Assembly: GCA_003567055.1 (NCBI GenBank)
Contig: PXAW01000382.1
Span: 1-7,733 of the forward strand
From: Hyphomicrobiales bacterium
GTDB lineage: Bacteria > Pseudomonadota > Alphaproteobacteria > Rhizobiales > Beijerinckiaceae
Reading direction: 5' to 3'
DNA length: 7,733 bases
Positions 1 through 5,423 of this stretch are shown here, piece after piece. Every line of letters starts with the position of its first letter. Position 1 is the first letter of the stretch. The notes below the pieces were generated by a model that saw only the letters and a program-made list of their open reading frames with translations, was not told the DNA's origin and made no database searches. A program made the translations under genes and the position numbers.

Positions 1-2294
1 AGCAGGCCAGCCGGGCCAAGTCCGATTTTCTCGCGACCATGAGCCACGAGATCCGCACGCCGATGAACGGCATGCTGGTCATGGCCGAATTGCTGGCGAA
101 ATCCGATCTGCCCGAGCGTCAGCGGCGGCAGGCGGAAGTCATCACCCGCTCGGGGCAGTCGCTCCTCGCCATCATCAACGACATCCTGGATTTCGCCAAG
201 GTGGAATCCGGCAAGCTCGAACTCGAGCGCGTGCCGGTGGATCTGCATGAAGTCGCCGATACGGTCACGGCCCTGTTCGGCGCCCGGGCGCGCGAGAACG
301 GCATCGATCTCGCCGCCGTCATCGCGCCCGGCACCCCGCGGCATGTCATCGGTGATCCGACGCGGATCACGCAGATCATCTCCAACCTTACCAGCAATGC
401 CCTCAAATTCACCGAGAAGGGCCATGTCGTGATCCGCATCGCCTGCGCCGACGGCATGCGCACGCGGCTGCGGATCGCCATCGAGGATACCGGTATCGGC
501 ATTGCGCCGGACAAACTCGCTACGGTCTTCTCCGCCTTCTCGCAAGCAGATCAGAGCACGACACGACGCTTCGGCGGGACGGGCCTCGGGCTGACCATCT
601 GCAAGCGGCTGGTCGAAGCCATGGATGGTGAGATCGGCGCGACCAGCGAGGTCGGCAAGGGCTCCGCCTTCAGCTTCGCCATACCGCTGCAGATCCCCGT
701 CGGCACGGCCTATCGCGAAGCGCCGCCACCGCAGCCGCATGCGCTGCCCCTCATGCTGGGCTCTGCCGGTTCCGGGAGCCGCCAGGCCCTGGCGGCGGTG
801 GCGTCGCGATCGGGTTTCGCCCTCGTGGAGACCCCCGAGGAGCGCGGCTACGGACGCGCCACGATACCGGGTTTCTGGCTGATCGGCGCCGATGCCCTCG
901 TCGCGCGCGGCGCACGCCCCAAGGGCGCCAAAGCCGTGATCGCCCTTGCCGCGATCGGCGCGGAAGCCGGCGAGATCGCGCTCGGGCGGGGGCTGGCCGA
1001 TGCGGTGATGCGCCTGCCCGTCAGCATCAACGAGGCCGCCACCCTGTTCGAACGGATGCGTTCCGGTCAGCCGCTCGTCGCGTCTGCCTCGAAACCGGAT
1101 CCGGATGGCGATTCCCTGCCGCAATTTGCGCAGGCCCGCGTGCTGGTCGCCGATGACAGCCCGGTCAATCGCGAGGTCGCGAGCGCTGCCCTCGCCCGCT
1201 TCGGCATCACCCCCGATCTCGCCAGTGACGGCCTCCAGGCCCTGCGGCAGACGCATGTCGCACAATATGATCTGATTCTGATGGATGTCTCCATGCCGGA
1301 GATGGACGGCTACGAGGCGACGCGCCGGATCCGGCAGGACGAGACGCGCAAGGGGCATGCGCCCAAACGTATCGTCGCCCTGACCGCGCATGTGGTGGGC
1401 GCCGAGGCGCTCGGCTGGCAGGAGGCCGGGATGGACGGGGTGCTGCACAAGCCATTCACCATCGCCCAGCTCAGCGAGACCCTCACCCGCCATCTCGGAC
1501 AGGCCGCCCCGGATAAGATCGAGGCCGCTCACCCGGTCGCGTCTCAGGACGATGCGGAGCAAGGCACCACACGGCAAGGCACCACACGGGAAGGCACGGC
1601 GGAGCAGCAAGATATCGCACGCGCGAAAACGGCCATTCCCCCGCAATCCTATGTCACGGTTCAGGCGCAGGAGCCGGCGGAGGATCCTGAGCCAGACGAG
1701 AAACACGAGCCCGGTGAGGCACCGACATTCGAGGCCGGCGCCGCCCGCGCCGCCGATGCCGTTTCAGCCGACGCCTCCGCCGAACCGGTCGAAGCGGAGA
1801 CCGCACAGGCCGCCGCGCCGGAGATTACCGGCGAGGCCATGGCGGAGATGCCGCAAGCGGACGAGGCCGAGGATGCTCCCCCCGTGCTCGACGAAGAGCT
1901 CGTCGCGCAATTGCAGCAGATGGCCGAGACCGGCGGGCCGGATTTCCTGCGCCGTGTCCTCGGGCTCTATCTCGAACATGCCCCGAAAGCGCTTGATGAT
2001 CTGCGCGAGGCGGCATCGCGCGGCGACCCGCAACAATCTGCCAGCGCGGCTCACGCACTCAAATCCATGAGCGCGAATATCGGCGCCCTGCCCCTCGTTG
2101 ATCGCCTCGGCGCGGTGGAGCATGCTGCCAATCAGGCGGCGTCCTGCCCCGATCCGGAAGCGCTCGATGACATTGCATGCATGCTCGACGCGGTCTTCGC
2201 CGCCCTGCAGGCGCGCTTCGGTGAGACGATGGGCGATGCCGTGCCTGCACAAGGCACGGCACCGGCGCCAGCCGCGCAGAAAAGGCGCGCCTGA
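1..2294 (+). CDS. Hybrid sensor histidine kinase/response regulator with C-terminal Hpt domain (5'-truncated by window edge)
   Basis: This is the cytoplasmic signalling core of a multistep phosphorelay kinase. The frame is open from base 3, and the residues before the first in-window ATG (base 39) already read as HisKA ([19 protein letters not shown]), so the true start and any sensor domain lie off the window. Residues are numbered from the ATG at 39. The phospho-accepting His is H3. The N-box has N116 and N120 (NLTSNALKF), the G1 box is DTGIG (150-154), and the G2 box is GGTGLGL (179-185). Residues about 235-345 look like a degenerate receiver without the acidic pocket. A complete receiver spans about 366-485, with D372/D373, phospho-acceptor D416, T449 and K471. 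A low-complexity Ala/Glu/Pro linker (about 488-615) leads to an Hpt domain (about 615-725) with H672 in [12 protein letters not shown]. The likely flow is H3 to D416 to H672 to an unseen partner regulator. Domain calls are firm; the signal sensed is unknown. It is convergent with the next operon, nine bases apart. Confidence 0.95.
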   Translation, partial: QASRAKSDFLATMSHEIRTPMNGMLVMAELLAKSDLPERQRRQAEVITRSGQSLLAIINDILDFAKVESGKLELERVPVDLHEVADTVTALFGARARENGIDLAAVIAPGTPRHVIGDPTRITQIISNLTSNALKFTEKGHVVIRIACADGMRTRLRIAIEDTGIGIAPDKLATVFSAFSQADQSTTRRFGGTGLGLTICKRLVEAMDGEIGATSEVGKGSAFSFAIPLQIPVGTAYREAPPPQPHALPLMLGSAGSGSRQALAAVASRSGFALVETPEERGYGRATIPGFWLIGADALVARGARPKGAKAVIALAAIGAEAGEIALGRGLADAVMRLPVSINEAATLFERMRSGQPLVASASKPDPDGDSLPQFAQARVLVADDSPVNREVASAALARFGITPDLASDGLQALRQTHVAQYDLILMDVSMPEMDGYEATRRIRQDETRKGHAPKRIVALTAHVVGAEALGWQEAGMDGVLHKPFTIAQLSETLTRHLGQAAPDKIEAAHPVASQDDAEQGTTRQGTTREGTAEQQDIARAKTAIPPQSYVTVQAQEPAEDPEPDEKHEPGEAPTFEAGAARAADAVSADASAEPVEAETAQAAAPEITGEAMAEMPQADEAEDAPPVLDEELVAQLQQMAETGGPDFLRRVLGLYLEHAPKALDDLREAASRGDPQQSASAAHALKSMSANIGALPLVDRLGAVEHAANQAASCPDPEALDDIACMLDAVFAALQARFGETMGDAVPAQGTAPAPAAQKRRA
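1559..1603 (+). repeat. 15-bp tandem repeat in the kinase linker
   Basis: Two perfect copies of a 15-base unit (1559-1573 and 1574-1588) are followed by a degenerate third (1589-1603). Because the unit is a multiple of three, it encodes the peptide repeats [10 protein letters not shown] and EGTAE in the flexible linker between the receiver and Hpt domains. Copy-number change would alter linker length without breaking the frame. Confidence 0.8.
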
Positions 2295-2307
2295 CGCGCT
2301 CCGTCAG
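2291..2307. terminator. Hairpin shared by two convergent stop codons
   Basis: CTGACG (2291-2296) and CGTCAG (2302-2307) form a 6-bp stem with a 5-base loop. The kinase TGA (2292-2294) sits in one arm and the TGA of the convergent minus-strand gene (2304-2306, read on minus) in the other. Neither side has a T-run, so an intrinsic terminator is not proven. Its position between two gene ends suggests a bidirectional 3'-end structure. Confidence 0.35.
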
Positions 2308-2915
2308 CGCCGGCGCGAGCGGCGCGGGTCGCGCTCGTAGCCGTAATGCTCGGGCTCGTACCAGCGCGGCGCGTGGGGCGGATCGCGGCGCGGCAGCAGC
2401 GCGCCCAGCACGAGCCCGGCGGCGAGGCCGAGCGCCCCGACGGCGAGCGGGTGCTGTCGGGCATAGGCGCGGCTGCGGCGATAGCCGCGCCGACCGGCAT
2501 CGACGGCTTCCTCGTAATGCTCATGCGCCCAGTCGCGGGCATCCTCGTAATGCTCGCGGGCCCACTCGCCGGCCTCATCCATACCGTGCTCGGCCTGCTC
2601 GCGCAGATCGTCATAGGTGTCGGAGGCGCTGTCGCGCAGATCGCGATAGGCTTCACGCGCGCGCCGGCGGGCGGTCTCGACGGCCTCGCGCGTCGCGTCA
2701 TCGGCGCGTTCGGCATAGGTGTGGAGCTGCGCGCGCAGGGTTTCGAGCTCTTCCTCGACCTCACGCCGTGCCTGCCGGCGCGCCTTCTCGGCGATCTTCG
2801 AGGCCGAGCGGGCGGTCTGGCGGATCCGCGCCGACGGGTTGGCGGAGTAGGTTCCGGCCGGGTTGGGGATCTCCTGGCCTTCATCCGGTGTCCTGTTGTC
2901 GTTATCGTCGGCCAT
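2304..2915 (-). CDS. DUF883/ElaB-YqjD-like coiled-coil membrane-anchored protein
   Basis: A 203-residue protein, last in the four-gene minus-strand operon. The N-terminus is polar and disordered (1-30). A long, highly charged helical region follows (about 30-145), with 11-residue repeats such as EWAREHYEDAR/DWAHEHYEEAV (117-138). A single glycine-rich hydrophobic segment (HPLAVGALGLAAGLVLGALL, 155-174) comes next, then a short basic and aromatic tail. This layout, with a helix ending in a Pro-preceded glycine-zipper TM, resembles the DUF883 (ElaB/YqjD/YgaM) family. In E. coli those are stationary-phase, ribosome-associated inner-membrane proteins. The match is by architecture rather than by a diagnostic motif, and the tail after the TM is longer than usual, so the family call is tentative. 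The ATG at 2915 has a strong GAGGAG site about seven bases upstream, overlapping the stop region of the preceding gene (11-base gap), which suggests cotranscription. Confidence 0.85.
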   Translation of the reverse strand: MADDNDNRTPDEGQEIPNPAGTYSANPSARIRQTARSASKIAEKARRQARREVEEELETLRAQLHTYAERADDATREAVETARRRAREAYRDLRDSASDTYDDLREQAEHGMDEAGEWAREHYEDARDWAHEHYEEAVDAGRRGYRRSRAYARQHPLAVGALGLAAGLVLGALLPRRDPPHAPRWYEPEHYGYERDPRRSRRR

Positions 2916-2926
2916 GCCGATACTCC

Positions 2927-3382
2927 TCAGCTGCGCGGTTGCGGTGACACGTCGGGCCGGACACGCTCGCCTTGAGACATGTCGGGCGCCGGAGGTGTCG
3001 CCTCTGTTCCCGGAGAGAACGCGTCAGTTCGGGAAGAGTTCGATGCGTCCTTCGATGCGTCCTTCGTTGCGGCTCTGGCTTCGTGCCGGAATGCGCGCTC
3101 CCGCGCCCGCGCCTCCCGGGCGGCATCGCGCTCCCCGCTCCCGGCCCGCCCGATCAGCCAGCCGATCCCGGCCATCAGCGCGAGGACCGGCACCGGGTTG
3201 TCGCGCAAAACGCCCATCGCCCGGTCCACGACATCGCCGTGGCGGGTGCGCCGGAGCGAGGCGAGCGCGTCATCGACCATGCCGGAGGCCGAGAGCTTGT
3301 GCTCGATGCGCTGGAGCGTCTTTTCGAGCCGCTCGCGCGAGCGCGCCACATCCGCCTCGATCTCGTCGATGCGCCGGCTCAT
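2927..3382 (-). CDS. DUF3618 domain-containing membrane protein
   Basis: A 151-residue protein of unknown biochemical role. Residues 5-32 (IDEIEADVARSRERLEKTL and following) match the DUF3618 pattern of a short amphipathic helix, EIExDIxxTRxxLxxTLxxIExKL. One TM segment (about 62-80, NPVPVLALMAGIGWLIGRA) follows, then a basic helix (84-106) and a Ser/Pro-rich tail containing KDASKDAS. The frame stays open further upstream, but ATG 3382 is preferred. GGAGG lies five bases upstream of it, it begins exactly at the DUF3618 helix, and it overlaps the upstream gene's stop as ATGA (3379-3382), the classic arrangement for translational coupling. DUF3618 genes are commonly found beside PF07332 'holin' genes in alphaproteobacteria and actinobacteria, as here. 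It is probably an inner-membrane accessory protein made under stress. Confidence 0.9.
   Translation of the reverse strand: MSRRIDEIEADVARSRERLEKTLQRIEHKLSASGMVDDALASLRRTRHGDVVDRAMGVLRDNPVPVLALMAGIGWLIGRAGSGERDAAREARARERAFRHEARAATKDASKDASNSSRTDAFSPGTEATPPAPDMSQGERVRPDVSPQPRS
3039..3062 (-). repeat. 12-bp tandem repeat in the DUF3618 gene
   Basis: Two perfect 12-base copies (3039-3050 and 3051-3062) are followed by a partial third. They encode the KDAS-KDAS repeat in the C-terminal tail of the DUF3618 protein. The repeat is in frame and sits in a region likely to be disordered. Confidence 0.75.
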
Positions 3383-3855
3383 TTGCGCCTCCGGTTCGAG
3401 AAGACATCGCCGTCGCGGTTCACCGATTCGCGCGTGCGCCGTGGTTCGAGCGTGGTCAGCGAGAGGCGGTTGCGGGCGATCAGGGCGAAGATGATGGCGA
3501 GCACGAGCGTCACCCCGGCCACGATCAGCGCGGCGAGCGCATTCGAGCCGACGAGCACCGCGATCCATTCGACCAAAGCCGCCGTCAGCAGCACGATGGT
3601 GGCGACGCCGAAGATCGCGGCGACGATCAGCATGGCGATCCCGGCGATCAGGCGGCGGATGTTTTCCGCGAGCTCGGCGCGAAACAGCGCGAATTCCTTG
3701 CTCGCCAGCTCGGTCGCCTCGCGCAGGGCATCGGCGATGAGCTGGTAGAGCGCGCGCGGACCACGTTCGTCACCGCCGCGATCATCACCGCCATAGCCGG
3801 TGCCATCTGGCCCGGATGCGCCCCGGTCTTCGTCGCGCGGATCACGCTCGGTCAT
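3379..3855 (-). CDS. Phage holin superfamily III (PF07332-type) membrane protein
   Basis: A 158-residue protein with a Gly/Asp-rich hydrophilic N-terminus (1-34) and an amphipathic helix (about 35-66, LYQLIADALREATELASKEFALFRAEL). Two TM helices follow (about 69-95 and 105-127), then a basic, Arg-rich tail. The helix plus two-TM hairpin is typical of the PF07332 (DUF1469) family. The family is named for holins, but its bacterial chromosomal members are generally not in prophages and have no demonstrated lytic role; no phage genes are visible here. Two ATGs are possible. 3855 is preferred because GGAG lies eight bases upstream, whereas 3876 has no ribosome-binding site. With the 3855 start the gene overlaps the preceding one by 14 bases and the next one by four, so the three are probably translated as one coupled unit. 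Confidence 0.9.
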   Translation of the reverse strand: MTERDPRDEDRGASGPDGTGYGGDDRGGDERGPRALYQLIADALREATELASKEFALFRAELAENIRRLIAGIAMLIVAAIFGVATIVLLTAALVEWIAVLVGSNALAALIVAGVTLVLAIIFALIARNRLSLTTLEPRRTRESVNRDGDVFSNRRRK

Positions 3856-4375
3856 CGGGTTCACTCCACTCGTCATCGGGATACGGGTGCACAGGCGCGG
3901 AATGCGGGCGCACAGGCGCGGATTCGTGACGCGGGCGGGTCATCCAGCGGGCGAGCGCGAAGCCCGCGAGCCCCGCCGCAGCGGCAACCAGCAGCGGGCG
4001 CTTGCGGGCGAAATCCTCGACGCCGCCAACCATGTCGCGAAAGCTGCGGGTGCGGATGTCGTCGGCGAGGTTTTCGAGCCCGAGCGCCGCCGCATCGACG
4101 AAATCGCGGATATGGGGCCGGTCGTCGAAAGCATGCCCGGAATCGCGCAACGAGCGCGCGATATCCTCCACCGACCGCGCCGCATCCCCCTTGCGCCGCG
4201 CCGCATAATCCGCCGCATGATCCCGCGCCGCCTCGATGAATTCCCGCCCCCGCCCGGAGAGCAGATCATCGAGAAACCGCGCAATCTCATCATCCACAGG
4301 CGAACGCCGCCGCTCGCGGCGACCGCCACGAGCCCCGTCCCGCCCATCCTCATCCCGATCACCCAAACCCATCAT
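3842..4375 (-). CDS. Unnamed single-TM protein, first gene of the membrane-stress operon
   Basis: A protein of about 177 residues that I do not recognise with confidence. Alphaproteobacterial proteins annotated 'nutrient deprivation-induced protein' occur in this neighbourhood, but I cannot confirm a match. From ATG 4375, residues 1-27 are charged and low-complexity and 28-120 are helical and charged (VDDEIARFLDDLLSGRGREF). A single hydrophobic segment at about 126-144 is preceded by RKRP, giving a basic anchor as in its downstream neighbours. A Pro/His/Asp-rich tail contains a 7-residue repeat (SAPVRPH/SAPVHPY). The start is uncertain. GGGGAGG abuts ATG 4375, leaving three bases before a second ATG (4372) and nine before a TTG at 4366; TTG 4390 is also in frame. 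The GGAAC-type site at 4431-4456 would place transcription start roughly 50 bases upstream. Confidence 0.82.
   Translation of the reverse strand: MMGLGDRDEDGRDGARGGRRERRRSPVDDEIARFLDDLLSGRGREFIEAARDHAADYAARRKGDAARSVEDIARSLRDSGHAFDDRPHIRDFVDAAALGLENLADDIRTRSFRDMVGGVEDFARKRPLLVAAAAGLAGFALARWMTRPRHESAPVRPHSAPVHPYPDDEWSEPDDRA
3881..3922 (-). repeat. 21-bp imperfect tandem repeat in the first operon gene
   Basis: Two adjacent 21-base units (3881-3901 and 3902-3922) are identical at 19 of 21 positions. On the minus strand they encode the heptapeptides SAPVRPH and SAPVHPY in the tail after the TM segment. This is an in-frame duplication in a proline-rich, probably disordered region. Confidence 0.8.
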
Positions 4376-4430
4376 CCTCCCCAAACGCAAACCAGCCGGA
4401 AGAGCTAACCGCAGCTATGGTGCGGGGGTC

Positions 4431-4456
4431 AACATTTGTGGAGGGGGATGGGTTCC
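4431..4456 (-). promoter_or_regulatory. Putative EcfG (general stress sigma factor) promoter for the minus-strand operon
   Basis: On the minus strand, GGAAC (4456-4452) is followed by exactly 17 bases and then TGTT (4434-4431). The alphaproteobacterial EcfG consensus is GGAAC-N16/17-cGTT; only the weakly conserved first base of the -10 differs. Transcription would start near 4424, about 50 bases before the first gene's ATG. Small membrane proteins of the DUF3618 and holin type fit a general-stress regulon. No expression evidence is available. Confidence 0.55.
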
Positions 4457-4466
4457 GGGGGGGGGG
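4457..4466 (+). repeat. Homopolymeric tract of ten G
   Basis: Ten consecutive G's on the plus strand (ten C's on the minus operon's coding strand) directly abut the outer edge of the putative -35 GGAAC. Nearby runs of five G (about 4424-4428 and 4443-4447) make a G-quadruplex possible. The tract lies upstream of the -35, so length changes would not alter the -35/-10 spacing. Confidence 0.85.
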
Positions 4467-4702
4467 AGGATGGCATGACGGGGGCCGATTACGGACGGTC
4501 TTCAGTTGGTCACCGCAGGGCGGAAAGCCGCCTTTACGCTGTCACGAACGGTTCCGAATGCCTGCAAACATGCTATTTTTAGAAGTGTTGGCCTACTTAT
4601 AGCGGTCAAAGATGCTTTCTTTGGCTTTCGGCTGGCGTCGTGGCAGGAGCGAAATCGCGTGACAAACAGCATTCATGATGAACCGTCGCTATGGCGAAGG
4701 CA

Positions 4703-4778
4703 TCCGGATGACGATACTCGCGTGGAACCCCGGCATGGCGCCGCAAGTTGTCTTCCGGACGACGACACTCAACCCCGG
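4703..4778 (+). repeat. Imperfect direct repeat upstream of the DUF302 gene (period about 51 bp)
   Basis: TCCGGATGACGATACTC (4703-4719) recurs as TCCGGACGACGACACTC (4754-4770), 15 of 17 identical. Each is followed by an identical AACCCCGG, after a 6-base insert in copy one (4720-4725, then 4726-4733) and directly in copy two (4771-4778). Copy one contains the putative -35 GGAAC. Copy two lacks those six bases, so it has lost the GGAAC, and it runs into the ribosome-binding site. This looks like a local duplication that has diverged, or a doubled regulator site. Confidence 0.7.
4724..4749 (+). promoter_or_regulatory. Putative EcfG-type promoter for the DUF302 gene
   Basis: GGAAC (4724-4728), a 17-base spacer, then AGTT (4746-4749) matches GGAAC-N16/17-cGTT except at the weakly conserved first base of the -10. 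Predicted transcription start is near 4756, giving a leader of about 34 bases to ATG 4790. It has the same spacer length as the site facing the opposite operon. Confidence 0.5.
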
Positions 4779-4789
4779 AAGGTATCCCT

Positions 4790-5281
4790 ATGCAACAAGT
4801 GTCAATGCGCTCTTGCTTCACTGCCGCGGCCGCTCTCGCTGCCATCGCTATTACCAGCCCCGCAGTGGCGCAAAATGGTGAAATGCCCGAGATGGTGCAG
4901 GTTACCCAGAGTCCACACTCCTTTGCAGTTACGGTGGATCGGTTCCGCACTGCGACCGAAGAAGCAGGATGGAGTCTGCTCAACGAGACCAATATGGCAG
5001 GTGTGCTTTCGGCACGGGGTTACACGCTTGATCCGGTGATTATCTTTGATGCCTGCAGCGGCCAATACAGCGCGCAGATTCTCGGTATGGATGAAGCCCG
5101 ACCGATCTCCGCATTCATGCCCTGTCGTGTGAGCATCTACAAAACCTCCGGTGAGGAGGTATTCCTCTCGCGCATGAATACCGAAGCCTTTGCACCAATG
5201 CTTGCACCCGAGGTCGCAGAGGTAATGCTGGCCTCCGATGCGGAAATCTCGGAGATTATCGACACCACCGTTGCAGAGTGA
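4790..5281 (+). CDS. Exported DUF302 family protein
   Basis: A 163-residue protein. Residues 1-27 form a Sec-type signal peptide (MRSCF start of the basic end, hydrophobic TAAAALAAIAITS, then AVA before Q28), so the mature protein should be periplasmic. The rest fits DUF302 (PF03625). An N-terminal helix carries FRTATEEAGWSLLNE (52-66). A strand contains the first conserved Cys (DAC, C89), a helix carries AQILGMDEARPIS (95-107), and the second Cys is in the PC motif (C112) before RVSIYKTSGEEVFLS. DUF302 domains occur alone or fused to other redox or periplasmic domains, and their biochemical activity is not established. The ATG at 4790 has GGAAGG seven bases upstream and is the first residue of the signal peptide; the in-frame TTG at 4748 has neither. 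It probably has its own GGAAC-type promoter, and a terminator follows immediately. Confidence 0.9.
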   Translation: MQQVSMRSCFTAAAALAAIAITSPAVAQNGEMPEMVQVTQSPHSFAVTVDRFRTATEEAGWSLLNETNMAGVLSARGYTLDPVIIFDACSGQYSAQILGMDEARPISAFMPCRVSIYKTSGEEVFLSRMNTEAFAPMLAPEVAEVMLASDAEISEIIDTTVAE

Positions 5282-5287
5282 TCGTTG

Positions 5288-5307
5288 TGAGGCACGTGCC
5301 TCATTTT
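5288..5307 (+). terminator. Intrinsic terminator after the DUF302 gene
   Basis: TGAGGCACGTGCCTCA (5288-5303) is a perfect 16-base palindrome that folds into a 6-bp stem with an ACGT loop. It starts seven bases after the stop codon and is followed by TTTT. The T-run is short but the placement is right, and it suggests the following gene has its own promoter. Confidence 0.7.
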
Positions 5308-5319
5308 GCGATTGTACGC

Positions 5320-5338
5320 TCCGCCTTGGTATGGCGGA
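5320..5338 (+). repeat. Small inverted repeat in the leader of the 488-residue gene
   Basis: TCCGCC (5320-5325) and GGCGGA (5333-5338) are perfect inverted arms separated by seven bases, about 90 bases before the downstream ATG. It has no T-run, so it is more likely an operator or leader hairpin than a terminator. I found no convincing -35/-10 pair nearby. Confidence 0.4.
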
Positions 5339-5423
5339 AAAGTTATATGGCGGCAGGAAAATATCTCGTTTTCTCAGGTTTCCCATGTCCGCAATACAAA
5401 GTGAAAATTCCAAGGAGGCAACC

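Larger units (their letters stand above)
4376..4789. other. Divergent intergenic regulatory region
   Basis: This 414-base region lies between the minus-strand operon and the plus-strand DUF302 gene. Small open frames here have alternative starts, no ribosome-binding site and Arg/Pro/Cys-rich random composition, so I see no gene. It holds a 10-base G tract, two outward-facing GGAAC-N17-xGTT sites and an imperfect direct repeat, each listed separately. The perfect 10-base palindrome CATCCGGATG (4701-4710) overlaps the start of the direct repeat. The stretch at about 4570-4680 is relatively AT-rich, but I could not pick a convincing sigma-70 promoter in it. Confidence 0.75.

Noticed and set aside
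3379..3855. Prophage lysis gene interpretation of the 'holin' protein
   Set aside because: No endolysin, spanin or structural phage genes are visible. The gene is coupled to DUF3618 and other membrane-stress genes, and PF07332 members are mostly non-phage.
2863..4239. 458-codon open frame on the plus strand
   Set aside because: It is antisense to three well-supported minus-strand genes, its product is Arg/Pro/Ala-rich without domains, and it has no ribosome-binding site. It is a typical shadow in high-GC DNA.
4606..4992. 128-codon minus-strand frame over the DUF302 promoter and 5' end
   Set aside because: It is antisense to the signal peptide and DUF302 domain, Cys/Arg-rich, and has no ribosome-binding site.
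5336..5370. Third EcfG promoter upstream of the 488-residue gene (GGAAA ... CGTT)
   Set aside because: The -35 lacks the C and the spacing to CGTT is far outside 16-17 bases.
5238..5423. Upstream in-frame extension of the 488-residue protein
   Set aside because: The extension overlaps the end of the DUF302 gene, crosses the terminator hairpin, and would bury both the signal peptide and the AAGGAGG site.
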